Assembly (NCBI GenBank): GCA_964036275.1
Contig: OZ038439.1
Coordinates: 16,166,330-16,230,329, forward strand
Source: Litoditis marina
Lineage: Eukaryota; Nematoda; Chromadorea; Rhabditida; Rhabditidae
Reading direction: 5' to 3'
Length of the DNA stretch: 64,000 nucleotides
The notes under the pieces are model-generated. The model saw only the letters and a list, made by a program, of their open reading frames with translations, was not told where the DNA came from and did not search any database. The position numbers and the translations under genes are program-made. Below are positions 20,928 to 32,700 of this stretch, one piece after another. Every line of letters begins with the position of its first letter. Position 1 is the stretch's first letter.

Positions 20928-22106
20928 TTTGTTTCCGAGAGCTTCTATAGCAACAAAAAGACAGATATAATGTCCTGGAAAATCATGTCGGTAAACGCAT
21001 CGAAACGCCAAAATTGACGCTATGAACGAATAACTAGGAAAAATATGTGAAGGTCGAAACACCTATCAGTAATCACAGAATATTATATATAATTACATTT
21101 ATTATAGTGTAATGAAAAGTTATACCCGTGTAGAGAATATAAAATGGATACAAAACGTTTCAGAATAATAAGACTGAAATTTCAACAATAAAACATTTGA
21201 GCAAAGTGGAAAGTCATTAGAATACCAAATAAACATACTACTCTACCTATACATACATCTGAAGATCTCAACCACCAACATTATTAATTCAGTCTCAAAG
21301 TAACAACGTTTCACGTTAATAATCTAGTCATTAACTCGTTGACAAATTTGTTGGCATAAACATGAACTATGGAAACATAACATATACAATCGTACAAACT
21401 TGAGCAACGAGGGCTTGTAACATTTGAATTCAATACGCCACTCTAAAGAAAACCACGCTTATTTCTCAAAGTCGAGAACTGGAAAACTCGCGTTTTGCAA
21501 AACTCGAAAAATTCGAAAAACCAACACTCAACTGGTATCTTGAACTAGTTGCTATGAGAAAATTTATTTCCTGAACTCGAACCTCTCACAAAAGAGTCTA
21601 TATATGATCGGTACAAACTACAAACTACATGGAAATCCCCCCTAGGCGAAACCCTAGCTTTTTATCAAAACTCGAGAATTCGATTTTTTTTCGATATATA
21701 AATCGATATTTTTCGAAACATAAAAAAATAACTGGTAAACTTGAAACATGTAATATAGAAAATTTGATTTTCTGAACTCTAAACTGTCACAAAACAGTCT
21801 ATGTTATCGATGTGTGTTATATCTTTATCAAACTGATGTTTTTTTGCGATGGAAACCAATTTTTAGGTTAAAGAAGGACGATTATGTGGACCAATCCCGT
21901 TACATCGGTCCTTTAAACTGCAATTGAAAAATATATTGCGGTTTAAAGGACTGAAGCGTTGCGATTGGACCACATAATCGTCCTTCTTTAACTGGAATGG
22001 TCCGTGTTTTCGTTCAACGTTATATTCCGGTTAACCACTCAGGTAGTCTGTAAAAGGTCAAGGTTACGAAAAACCGGTTTGATTCAGAATTCACCCCGAA
22101 ATCCCC
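20928..22106. other. Intergenic region between CZIB start and GTPBP6 stop
   Basis: About 1.2 kb without a coding exon. It contains relics of the TCGAGTTTT-type hAT-like repeat (21470-21720, ACTCGAAAAATTCG...) and copy B of the 124-bp MITE (21868-21991), which sits just downstream of the GTPBP6 stop codon and may be within its 3' UTR. Confidence 0.55.
21868..21991. mobile_element. 124-bp MITE, family TTAAAGAAGGACG, copy B
   Basis: Same length as copy A at 12898 and very similar to it, but inserted in the opposite orientation. Ends TTAAAGAAGGACGATTATG and CATAATCGTCCTTCTTTAA are perfect inverted repeats. The close match of A and B suggests recent spread of the family. Confidence 0.88.
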
Positions 22107-25100
22107 CTAGACTGTGGCTGGCGTCTCCCTCTTCTTCAACCCGCCGCCACCCGTCTGTTTCTGCATTCGAGTCATCTCGGCGTCCGTCATGGCCACGTCG
22201 AAAATCAGATGAGAAGACGTCGACTCCGGATCCCGAACTACGAAACCCTCCCTGGAATGAAAGGTATTATCTGAATAGGTTGGAACAGCTTTCAGCGTGG
22301 TTCTTTTAAACCTAAACTGTTAAACTAGACTAGACAACCTCAATTATTGAGCAACCTAGCAAAACATATTTTCACAACTGAAATAGAAAGAGATTCAATA
22401 CTTTCAAGTTTATTCGATTCGCGTCATACTGTTGCAATATGGTGTCTCTATCGCTTCCCATATGAAACGAATTCTGAATGGGTTGGAACAGCTTTCAACA
22501 GCAGGATAATGCTGAGATTCAGATTGAAAACCAGGAAAGTTTAGAATACCTGTAGAGATACGGTATGAGAGGTGAAGATGGTTTCAGGCGAATTCGTCTC
22601 ATTTTACAACCAGTTACTGCCAGAACACGCTGAAATGAGACAGAGAATGAACTCAGAAAGATGGTTGGAGATAATACATCAAATCTATCCATACGTCAGC
22701 CTTTAGTAAGCCTTTGCGGACAACAAAACAATTGACCGTCCGAAGGTGTTCGTTCCATAAGAATCGTTTGAACAGTTGCACACTGAGTATGAGTGAAGTA
22801 GTGGTAATGACTATATAAAGGGGGATCATAAGGTTGTACCTATTTGAAGCTAAAAACTAGATCAATTTCATAGAATAGTAACACTTTACTGGTAAGTGCG
22901 TCTAACCTGGTCGACAGCGGCAATGAGAGAATCGATGCCGTCTCCAGTCTCACACGAGATTCGGAACGTATTTTCAGTGGAAAAAGTTGCTTCGTCAGCC
23001 TTATCGATCTGAGAATTACTGGTAGATTTACTCGAGATTTCCATTAAAAAAACAATAATCACAGAACTCATAGAATTTAACAGCTCACAGATATCCGTTC
23101 ACAACTTTCAAACAGACTGTTTCAGAACACCATATAACCTCTTATCGGCTAACCTAAGCTGAAAAACCAACGCAGCTCATTCAACTTCTTGGTTAATATA
23201 AAAAAGGCTTGTTTTGTTGATTGAATAAAAAAAACGATCTATACTTTGTATGACAATTTGACAATTTCTTTTCTCTAAAGTGTACATCAATTTCACCCAC
23301 CTTATTGTCAACCGTGACCACCTGAGCCAGTTGTTCGTCTGTCATTCCCAGTGCAACCAGGGTATTCTGCACATCCTCTGATTGAGCCTCCCACGAAGGA
23401 TTCGAAACGTCACGGAGATGGAGGATGACATCCTGAACAGAAATTTGACACTAAAACTAATGATAAGTAAAAGTACATGGCCGAAGGAGTTACTATGCCC
23501 CTTTAATGTCAGGTATATAAAGAATAACATCCTGAAAAAAGTGAACAATTTTGATTTAAATGGTGAATCCAAACATATTACTACATCATGTACCATAAGA
23601 AGAACAGCTATGATTAGTCTGCAACATTCAGATACCATCATGGAGCCGAACAGGCTGGTAATAGCATCACCACGTCATATCTACCGTAATGTACAATGTA
23701 CTTGCACTTCGCTACAGTGTGAACTGAAGGAAAGAAAACACGAGAATCAAAACCGCATGCCAAATAAGAGAAAAATGTACAATCGACCCTCACACAACAA
23801 TCGCCCCCCTCGTGGTACTATTGTAAAACAATAACCAACCGCAACTCGAACATGCGCAAGTGTAGCCTCGAATGCTGCCAGCAGACTGGTGGGCAGATCA
23901 CTCAGGAAGCCAATGGTGTCGGCAAAGACCACCCGGCGACCGGACGGCAACCTCAAAGAGCAGTTCATTCATTTTTCCCTTGTGAGTAGGTAACCAATCC
24001 ATTGAGATTTGTTTTGCCATAAATATTTCTCTTTTGTTTCATCAATAGTCAGTTTGTGGGTGCAAATACTAGACTAATAACGATCGCTTTCGTGAATACT
24101 AGGGTTGTTAATCGAGTTCAAAATTTCGAGTTTTCGAGTTTTCGAGTTTTGGGAAATTTCGAGTTTTCGAGTTTTCGAGTTTTGGGAAATTTCGAGTTTT
24201 CGAGTTATCGAGTTTTCGAGTTTTGGGAAATTTCGAGTTTTCGAGTTTCCGAGTTTTTGAGTTTTGGGAAATTTCGAGTTTTCGAGTTTTCGAGTTTTTG
24301 AGTTTTGGGAAATTTCGAGTTTTCGAGTTTCGAGTTCGACTCAACTCGAAAATTTTCGAGTTTTTTCGAGTCGAGTCGAGTTTTGAGTGTTTTTGGACCC
24401 AAAATAGACATTTTTCGAGTCCAAAATTTTGATTTTCGAGTTTTCGCGTTCAAAATTTCGAGTTTTCGAGTTGTCGCGCGCGTTTTTGGAAAATTTCGAG
24501 TTTTCGAGTTTTGAGTTCGACTCAACTCGAAAATTTTCGAGTTTTTTTTTTCGAGTCGAGTCGAGTTTCGAGTTCGACTTTAACAACCCTAGTGAATACA
24601 TTACGTATGAGTCCCAGGGACAAGCGTGCGCTTACTGAGATCTCACTTCAACTCTGTTTACTCCACCAAGACCGATGGATCACCAAAATGTTGTAGAATG
24701 ATAAACGGCTACCAATCATAAAAAAACATGTTGAGCAGCTAAGATACGGAGCCCATGTTTTAAATTTATAATAAGTGTGTCTCAGCAGACAACCCACCTG
24801 GCCGCATGTCTAGTCGTATCCAATGTGGCGAACAGGCGATCCTTTGGATGGAGGTCCCTGGCTCCCGTCAGCCGCTTCACCAGGCTCGTCTTGCCAGCAT
24901 TCGTATAGCTAGACGGGAGATATTTGACTAATTTATATATACAAATAAGAATCTGACTAATTCTCGAACAGAACAGACTCCATAGGTGAACGACCATCTC
25001 GAGATCGCGCTCATCACTTATGTATAAACCTACACACAATTGGCCAAATTATTGTCTCAACTGTCACTATTTGAGATTTTCCCAACTATCTGTTCCACTT

Positions 25101-27332
25101 TTGTAGCAAAAACTTCTCTCAAAACATTTTATGGCTAAGATTGTTCCACCCACCCCACGACCGCGACCAAGGCCGCGTCCTCTGTGCCGCGTACGGCCTC
25201 CTTTTTCCCCTCTTCCGATAAGGCTCGCAGCTTCTTTCGAATAGTCTGCTCACGGAGACGAATCAACTCGAACTGATCAGCACTGAAATCACACATCAGT
25301 ACGAAAAAGAGCCGTTTCTTGAATGAGAAAAGTGATAGTTGATTGAGTTCATGTCAGCAATACGCAACTTTTTCTGATATTAGCAAAATTTTTGGCTATT
25401 CGGACATAACGGCTGTAGTATGACTGAAACTCATTGCGAACCAGTTTTGATCAACACTATCATGTCAGATTTAACGTTATGCCAGCTGTGGTCTCAAACA
25501 ACTTGTACGTAAACGTTGCACATCGGCGACGGCGTCAAACAATTTGAATTACATGTGTATCGATTCAGTTCAACTCCTAACAGTGTCGTAAATAATGAGA
25601 ATGGAACCTAGGTGTAATCACAAAAGTGTAACACCCACCTTCCACGTTTTTCTACATCCTCCACGTGGAGAATAGGAGCCTTCGAGGGCGAACGATTCAG
25701 GTAATGGAGACGATGTCTGAAGTGTAGTAACCTTACAATACCATTCAAAGACACTGACGACTGTGTTGTAACTCAATAGTACACAACTTCGCATACACAG
25801 TATATTTACTTGGCTAATTGGAAGCTATTTGAGAATTGAGTCAAAAATACGGCCACGAATTAGAGGTGACGCAATATCCCGTATAAAACGTGCAAATAGG
25901 ACTGAACAAGTAACGTTTTTCTATGAATAATACGCATGATTTCTCTCCAATAAATATATTGCTTTATCATTACCTATAAACCGATAGAACTAGAAACCAA
26001 CCGAATGTAGGGGATCTCCGCCAGCTGAATTTGCAGTCGCGCCTCCTCCGTTGCGGCGAAATGCTTGAAAATCGATAACACAATGTTATATCGATCGAAG
26101 ATGGGCACCCGGAAAATGTTGTACAATTCACTCTGAAATTAAATTCAATTTCGTTTTTCGTTTTACCAATGATTTCAACGGTAACCGAAATTTGGTAACG
26201 GGTCCCGGTCGACTGTCAGATAACCTCAATAAACGTACCAAAACGGTTAGGTCACGAAAAACAGCGGTGAGATATAGAACTGGCCAAAATTCCTCTCTTC
26301 AATATAACTCCCACCTGCTGCTGCGGCGTGAGCAGGTTCACACCAGCATGGCGGACAGTTTTACAGGAGGAAAATAAAGCTTGTAATGTAATGTATAATG
26401 TATTTTGTATTGTACACTGTATTTGAAGTGTATTGTATTGCACTGTATTGTATTGTATAACTCAACTCGTACCTGCTGCTGCGGCGTGAGCATGTTCACA
26501 TTGACCATCATGGCAGAGACCCGGTGCTCCTGTTTTCGTCGGCGAAGAGCCTCGATCTGGCCCGAGCCCCACACAGACTTCCGCTTCGTACTGTAGTCCA
26601 CACCGAATATGGCAGAACTGGAGGGGGATATTAGAACAGAATTTATATATTTTATACATATTTATTAAGTTTCAACTTACTTCAATTAAAATTCAATACA
26701 ATTCAATTAGAACAGTAATTAGAATTACCACGGAAATATGAGATTCATTTTACCACACCGTAACCAACTACAGTGATTCGTCGAATACCGAAACGGCCCT
26801 ATTGACACACAGAAGTTGGTTTTTACTGCAGCAGGAATACAACATGAACTATATCTTTGCAGCTTCACGATATTGATGAGCTCCGAACAAGACTTATCGA
26901 AGATGAAGATATCAAATATGAAAAACAGAAAAGAACTGACTCGACTACCCTGAACCCGGGCAACGTGTTGACCAACGTCTCCGCCTCCTCTAGCTGGAGC
27001 TGGGAATTCTTCAGGATTGACGCTGAAGAGGAGCCCCAACGAATCTGAAATCGATTCTTTTCGTTGAAAATATATTTATACGCACTCATATCTTGAGAAA
27101 AATTGCACGGATGGTCTATTCTAAATACATATTAAGTCCACGTAGGAACGGAATAGGCCATATACGTGTGGTTATGAGCTAAAATAGCCAAGCGGCGAAA
27201 TCAAACCGCAAACACTTTGCACCAAAAGCAAAAAAAAAACTTGATCAAACCTTTGGATGAACAACCATGACATCATGTGAGGTGGAAGGCGTGTGTGCCG
27301 TTGAGAAGATATCAGAAACCACCGAAGAAAAT
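22107..27332 (-). CDS. GTPBP6: GTP-binding protein 6 (HflX family GTPase), 5' end unresolved
   Basis: HflX-family GTPase; the human protein acts in mitochondria in late large-subunit assembly and ribosome splitting. Exons: 27251-27332, 26941-27044, 26473-26617, 26002-26132, 25639-25716, 25154-25282, 24798-24908, 23840-23951, 23301-23432, 22907-23008, 22550-22629, 22107-22251; about 450 codons, all phases consistent. The N-terminal HflX domain contains VMVVHPK, LEEAETLVNTLPG, VNVNMLTPQQQ, FDRYNIVLSIF and the helical RLREQTIRKKL. G1 is GYTNAGKT, G3 DTIGF, G4 NKID; LFATLDTT is the switch-like segment. The C-terminal domain begins TGCKMRRIRL. The first listed exon enters in phase 2, so at least one upstream exon is missing; a candidate presequence exon lies at 27927-28020. 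Exon 26473 has a partial duplicate in the next intron. Confidence 0.9.
24100..24591. mobile_element. hAT-like non-autonomous element with TCGAGTTTT repeats, copy 1
   Basis: Terminal inverted repeats TAGGGTTGTTAA and TTAACAACCCTA flank the element, and a perfect 8-bp target duplication GTGAATAC sits at 24092-24099 and 24592-24599. An 8-bp duplication and ends of this form are typical of hAT transposons. The inside is made of CGAGTTTT units with a recurring GGGAAATTTCGAG spacer, giving open but meaningless frames on both strands. It lies in a GTPBP6 intron. No transposase. Confidence 0.88.
26308..26352 (-). repeat. Intronic copy of the 3' end of a GTPBP6 exon
   Basis: CACCTGCTGCTGCGGCGTGA...GTTCACA at 26310-26345 repeats 26471-26505, the 3' end (LTPQQQ) and donor of exon 26473-26617. 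The surrounding TATAACTC is also shared. The copy lies about 160 bp into the following intron, separated by a TGTAT/TTGTA microsatellite-like stretch (26385-26460). It has a donor-like GTGGGAG but no acceptor. Confidence 0.8.
26385..26460. repeat. TTGTA/TGTAT microsatellite-like tract
   Basis: Imperfect repeats of TGTATTGTA between the two copies of a GTPBP6 exon end. The same pentamer forms the long microsatellite at 42168-42262, which also sits between a duplicated exon end and its parent. Confidence 0.7.
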
Positions 27333-27429
27333 CTGAAAAACGCTCTTCACATTAAAGTTGCTCTATCCTCATTGCCGTTATACTGAAAAACTATTGATTG
27401 AACCCTCAAGTACAGATGCAACTCGTGCT

Positions 27430-27765
27430 AAGCTCGATCGATAATCACGTTTCAGCGTTCGATGAAGGCTCGATGATCATGTTTTTCAAAAAAATTAATC
27501 GATAATCATGTTTTGCAAAAAAATTAATCGAGTTTTGCACGTCTAATCGAGGCTGAGCCTGCGATCAGCGGTTAAAAGTGTGAGGAGTCTGAACTGAATT
27601 CGACCAATCACGCCTGAGGGGCGTGACCGAGTATTTAAGGAACCGCTACAGGAGGAGGGGAGAATTCGGGTCCTGGATGGACGCTGCTACACATACTACA
27701 TTTTTATGTATTCTTTACTCTTCTATACAATAAACCTCTCTTACCATTGTGTTCCTGTACCAATC
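27430..27765 (+). mobile_element. Possible solo LTR
   Basis: The plus strand shows LTR-like order: ACCAATCACG, a TATTTAAGG box at 27632, and an AATAAA polyadenylation signal at 27729 about 95 bp later, followed by a CT/GT-rich stretch. Just upstream, two copies of GAT.ATCATGTTTT.CAAAAAAATTAATC lie in tandem (27472-27530). Exact ends and target duplication could not be set. It could instead be an unrelated promoter on the plus strand. Confidence 0.3.
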
Positions 27766-27926
27766 ACATATCCTATGATGTCATACATACATTCAATATA
27801 CGTGCTGACACGTAGGGAGCACAAGGTAAGGTGTTCACCACAGGTAAAACTTAGTAGAGTAGGCTATATGATAGCCATGAGTTGGAGGGTGTCCTGGTCT
27901 CATAAATAGACAAGGTACACTCTTAC

Positions 27927-28020
27927 CACAAAAGTATGAATAAGTCCGACGCGCACACAGCCGGCTGCTCGAAATTTCTATCATGATTTTCTTCGGGGCT
28001 ATGTATTTCTGATTTTTCAT
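27927..28020 (-). CDS. Candidate first exon of GTPBP6 (mitochondrial presequence)
   Basis: An open frame with ATGs at 28020 and 27984 ends at a good donor (TTTTGTG|GTAAGA). The short version reads MIEISSSRLCARRTYSYFC, with Arg, Ser and aromatic residues and no acidic residue after Glu3, as in a mitochondrial targeting peptide. Its phase (1) does not fit the next recognised exon (27251-27332, needs phase 2), so either another small exon lies between or this is not the true first exon. Confidence 0.35.
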
Positions 28021-29701
28021 ACTGCTCAAACGCTCAATTGTTTGTAGAATGGAACAGTTCGCGATTGAACATGATACTTTCAACATCGGGAAAAAGATGT
28101 GGCTAAAACTGGGCGAAAAAAGATATAGTGACCCCGATAGCCTGATGCGTGCGCGTAGTACTACATATTCACAATGTTTGCATCAGGCCTTTACAATGGA
28201 CATAAAACCAACCTTTCTTCCGCTATCGAGTCAGACGAATGTGTTGAGCGACATTGACACAGTCTGCCCACGAACCAGCGCCCACCACGTAACATATGAG
28301 TTCTGGAAACAGAATCATAGTTGATGTGTTAGTTGATGCACATTTAGATGTATTGAAAACACTCTTACTTATAACAGCTACGCAATAAAGATACTCTATA
28401 TCACCTTATCCATAACCCTCTTCCGTATGCAAGCGCATATTCAAATGACTTCTTTTTGTACAGGGTGATAAAGATGTGTAACAGACTTTATTACTGTGAC
28501 AATCGCCTTATTGAATATTGACCTCCGTGTATCTGCATGAAACCCCAGCTCAAGAAAGTTCCAGGGAAAAGCGGAAAACCACGGAAATATGCCACGACGG
28601 TACAACTCTACGCAGAACTTCGAAATTTCCCAAAACCACCAGTTTCCTTCTTCTCATAGCTTCACCTTGGCTACTAATAACACTGGTATTATCGAAATAG
28701 TAAGATATTCCAAGAGCAGCAACGCTTCGAACCTCATACGATTACAGATCGACAAATCTTCATTAAACATGATTATTACAAGTCCGCCAAGGGAAAGACA
28801 ATAATAATGATAACAACAATGCAGAAATAACAGTTCCAGTATTGCATATTGAAAAGGCAGGGTTGGAAAGAGATAATAATGTGAATCATGCAAAAAGGAA
28901 GAAATTTGATACATTGTTCTAGGGATACTCGTTTACAACTAAATGAGAACCCATCACCGAAACAACCAAACTACAAAAACACACAACAGAAAAACGAAAA
29001 GGGTCCGATACTAGAAGGGTAAAAAAGGAGAAACTCTGGTCAAAATCTGTCAATAATCTAGAACCCCTATACAGAATGCACTGAGATTACCATTTTGTAA
29101 GAGAAGTGAGACTGGTTGAATAGCACACTGTAACCAGATCAAGATAAGATATGCAGCAAAGTTGGGCAATAACTATGTCAGTTCTCAATAGTGTGCTTAT
29201 CTAATGTTGAACCGAACCGCAAAATTTGTATACTAAGAACACGTCATGAGCAAACCCTCACAAATAGGCCTGTTCAACTCTAGATAGCACACACTATACA
29301 AACAAGATATATACCGGTTGATCGAAAGTGCACAAATGAATACAGTAACCGGATGAAAAGAAACCCCGAAAAGATGAGAAGTAGCATAAATAGTTTCCTG
29401 AATGAACAACAACTCTCAACTATGCTAATCAATAAAAACAACTAGCATCTCATTAATATTGCAGGCAAAGAGAGGTAGGAAATATATGGAAGACTATTCA
29501 CGAACACCTCAGCTGAATTTTTTCATCGAAAGCCTAGACCGAACACTATTTTCATGAATAGCTTGGCTCCTTTCGAAAATCGAACACATTGGAAATAAGA
29601 AAACATACGTTTCCCCAGAAACTCAGCTGACGTGTGCTTAATATGTCCTACACACCTACATACAGTATAACAAAGAGAAGGGATAATATAGAGATCAAAA
29701 A
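28021..29701. other. Intergenic region between GTPBP6 5' end and NPAT-like stop
   Basis: About 1.7 kb in which no coding exon or clear repeat family was recognised apart from one CAAACTACAAA motif near 28968. It should contain the GTPBP6 promoter and the 3' UTR of the NPAT-like gene. Confidence 0.5.
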
Positions 29702-32700
29702 TCAAAGAGCATCACCGGGTGATCTGTTTCGTACATTGTGCACTCGATTCAGCAGTCCATGCACGTCGAACTTCATCTTCTTCTTTCCACTCTGCTCGGT
29801 CGAGCTGGCAGGACGCTGAAAGAATACAACAATTTACAGTTTAATTTACAGTCTAAAACCCAAGTATTCACAACTGCAATATCAGAGATGTGATTTTTTT
29901 AAACAAAGGCCACTGATCATGATCATCGTTCAACTGGTTGATAGCACCCTGTCTTTACCAACGGGTTTCCCAATCGGGTTACCTAATAAAAGGTCACCAA
30001 CAAACGATTGGATTAGCAGGAATCCAGTGACCGTAGAATAGTGCTGGTGAGGGGGGGGGGGTCAAGAAAGAGGCGTGGTAGTCTTTTTTTCGCGTTTCTT
30101 GTGTATCTTCTAATTTGCCTACCTCTTCGCAGGTATAGCCTATGAGTACCTACTTTGAATAACATAAAACCTGATTACTGACAAACGGTAACGTAACCAA
30201 GATTCTAGACTACTAATTTACTTGCCCGACCATCTTACCAGTCCATAAGCACTAAACATTTTGCCCAACTGGTTACTGGTTACTTCCTTTGGGTAACCCA
30301 GAACAAGATCGAAAGTCACCAAGCGGGTAGGTCGCCGAGAATCCCGGTTACTTGCCCAACTTGCGTACCTCTTCGGAAGCAGATGACCCTTCACCCCTAT
30401 GACGACTGGTTGAAGAATCCCTGAGAGCTCGTTTTTTCTGTCCCGATGAACCACTGTCTCGCTCCTGTAGACGAATTGAAAACTAACTGCATATTCCTAT
30501 TCTGTATCTCTTTTTCTGAACACTTATTATAATGTTTTCGTTAACTTTACAGGAGAGAGAACTCTTTCATATGTTTACTTACGGTTTCGCACTGATTTTC
30601 ATAACTTAACAAATCTAGATAAGTTTTACGTTCGAATCAGTTCGAAAAATACGATCAAGCAATGTGCATAATTAATTACATACATAGCAATCAGAAGTAC
30701 GGGAACTGTCAAGTTGATTTTCCTTCTGATGAAATAAGGTTATTTTCCAAAACTATCATATAAACGTAACGACATTAAGGTTCAGAATTGAAAACCGGTT
30801 CTAATGTAAACTAACCTCATAAGTTGGTGTTTTAGTGGTGCTCGCGCCTTTAATCAGAGATTTCAACCGCTCGATTTTGCAACCCCCTGAACATTGAGCG
30901 TAAAATTACCAATAATGGAAAAATATAAACGACTCAACTCATACACCAGTAAAGGTTGACTTTTCTACAAAAAGGAGTCCTTTTTTCTCTCATTCAAATA
31001 CGCAAACTTCTTAATGTTCATTGAGAAAACGGACGATTTCTCCAATTATGCGCGAAAAAGTAGTTTTTGAGCTTTTGTGGCTACTCGGAGTATACACAGA
31101 TGAACACATCTGGAGGGCACTCAAAGAACACCACTTAGCAACCATTTGACGTGATCTAATAAATCTTGAATCTTGAACGGACAACATTACTGGTGTATGG
31201 AATCCTCCAATTGAACTCACAGTTGTGTACGGCCAAATTCATGTCGATCAGCTGATCCTCGTCTGTTCTATGAGGGGTCAGACCGCGAGAAACCACGGGG
31301 GTCGGGCGCTGCAACCAGAGAATATGCTTACTTTTCATAAGTGTGAGCCAGAAACAGAAGTTTTTTTTTCAAAAGAAGCTGCAAATTTCCTAATATGAAA
31401 AACTCACCACCGCCGGCTGCCCCACATGCCCCGAGCGGGAAACCCTGCCATCTGTCGATTGCTGCTCCTGCTCCTCAACTGCTGCTGACACAGACTTCGA
31501 AGACGACGAGCACGAACCTCCAGAATGACGTTTCGGAATCTGAATCGGACGTTTGATTGCGCATATTGAACTGTCAACGGTGGAAAATGATCAAGAATAC
31601 AAATATAAGCATAGTTATATATGTGTATTCTTGTATATAAGCAGTGTTGGAAGCAATTTCTCGATGAAATACAAGTACTCAAGTTGTATAAAGTTTTTGA
31701 CTGCAGACAGTAGCCAGTTTTTTTGCAACTTCTTCGAAATCGCCAGAACATGCCGGAGACCGATGAACAGATAGCGGACACTAGGGTTGTTAATCGAGTT
31801 CAAACTTTCAAGATTTCGATTTTGAGCAAAAACCGAGTTTTCGAGTCCGATATTTCGAGTTTCTGAGTTCAAAATTTGAGTTTACGAGTTCTGTAAAATT
31901 TCATGTTTTCGAATTCGGGTAAAAACCAAGTTTTCGAGTTCGACACGAAAATTATCGCGTTTTTCGAGTCGAGTCGAGTTCGAATTTAACAACCATAGCC
32001 GACACATAACTCGCTTCAGGCTCAGCTGAATGTGAACAAGTTAACCCTTTCCTTTTATTTTGAACATTCAATGTCTCCAAACTCAATAATGCAAGAGAAA
32101 ACTGAACAAAAATCGACAAAACAACAACCCACCCGAATGGTGGGAACGGACTTCTTGTTGAGGAAGGCCAGTGCCGGCGGAGGTGAGGGAGAGCGACTGA
32201 AAAACATGGGAATGAGAATAATATGAAGACACATTTCGCAGTTTCAGCTTCTTTTGGTCGTGTAGTCATATAAATATTCACAATATTGTTATCTGGCAAG
32301 GACACTGTTGAAATCAGTGTGGTTCTCTTAAAATGTGTTTCACTAGTACTGAAACTCTTTCAGCTAGGATATAGAGACTTGAGCAATTTGAAATTTGAGA
32401 ATCGGATACGAAACCAGCTAAATCGTGTATCTCTGCTCACTCTAAAGCTGACCCCATACGCACATCATATAGCGAATAGCATTGAGCTGGCAATAAGTCT
32501 CTACCATGCCTAGTACCTTATCAGCCTTATCAGCCTTAACTACTAAAAGAGCCTCAATTACCTAAAATCGTTAAAAAACCTGAATGGATTCTAAGCATAG
32601 GGTGAAAAGGTACCTCTTAGCTGAAGCTATTGAGCTGATCTTGTCCAATGGATCAATAGGAAGGCGTCGTACTCGAATCCCGTTATTACTACTACTATTA

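Noticed and set aside
24108..24638. Overlapping plus and minus open frames of Phe/Ser/Arg/Lys/Asn repeats
   Set aside because: They come from the CGAGTTTT expansion inside a hAT-like element and have no protein-like composition.
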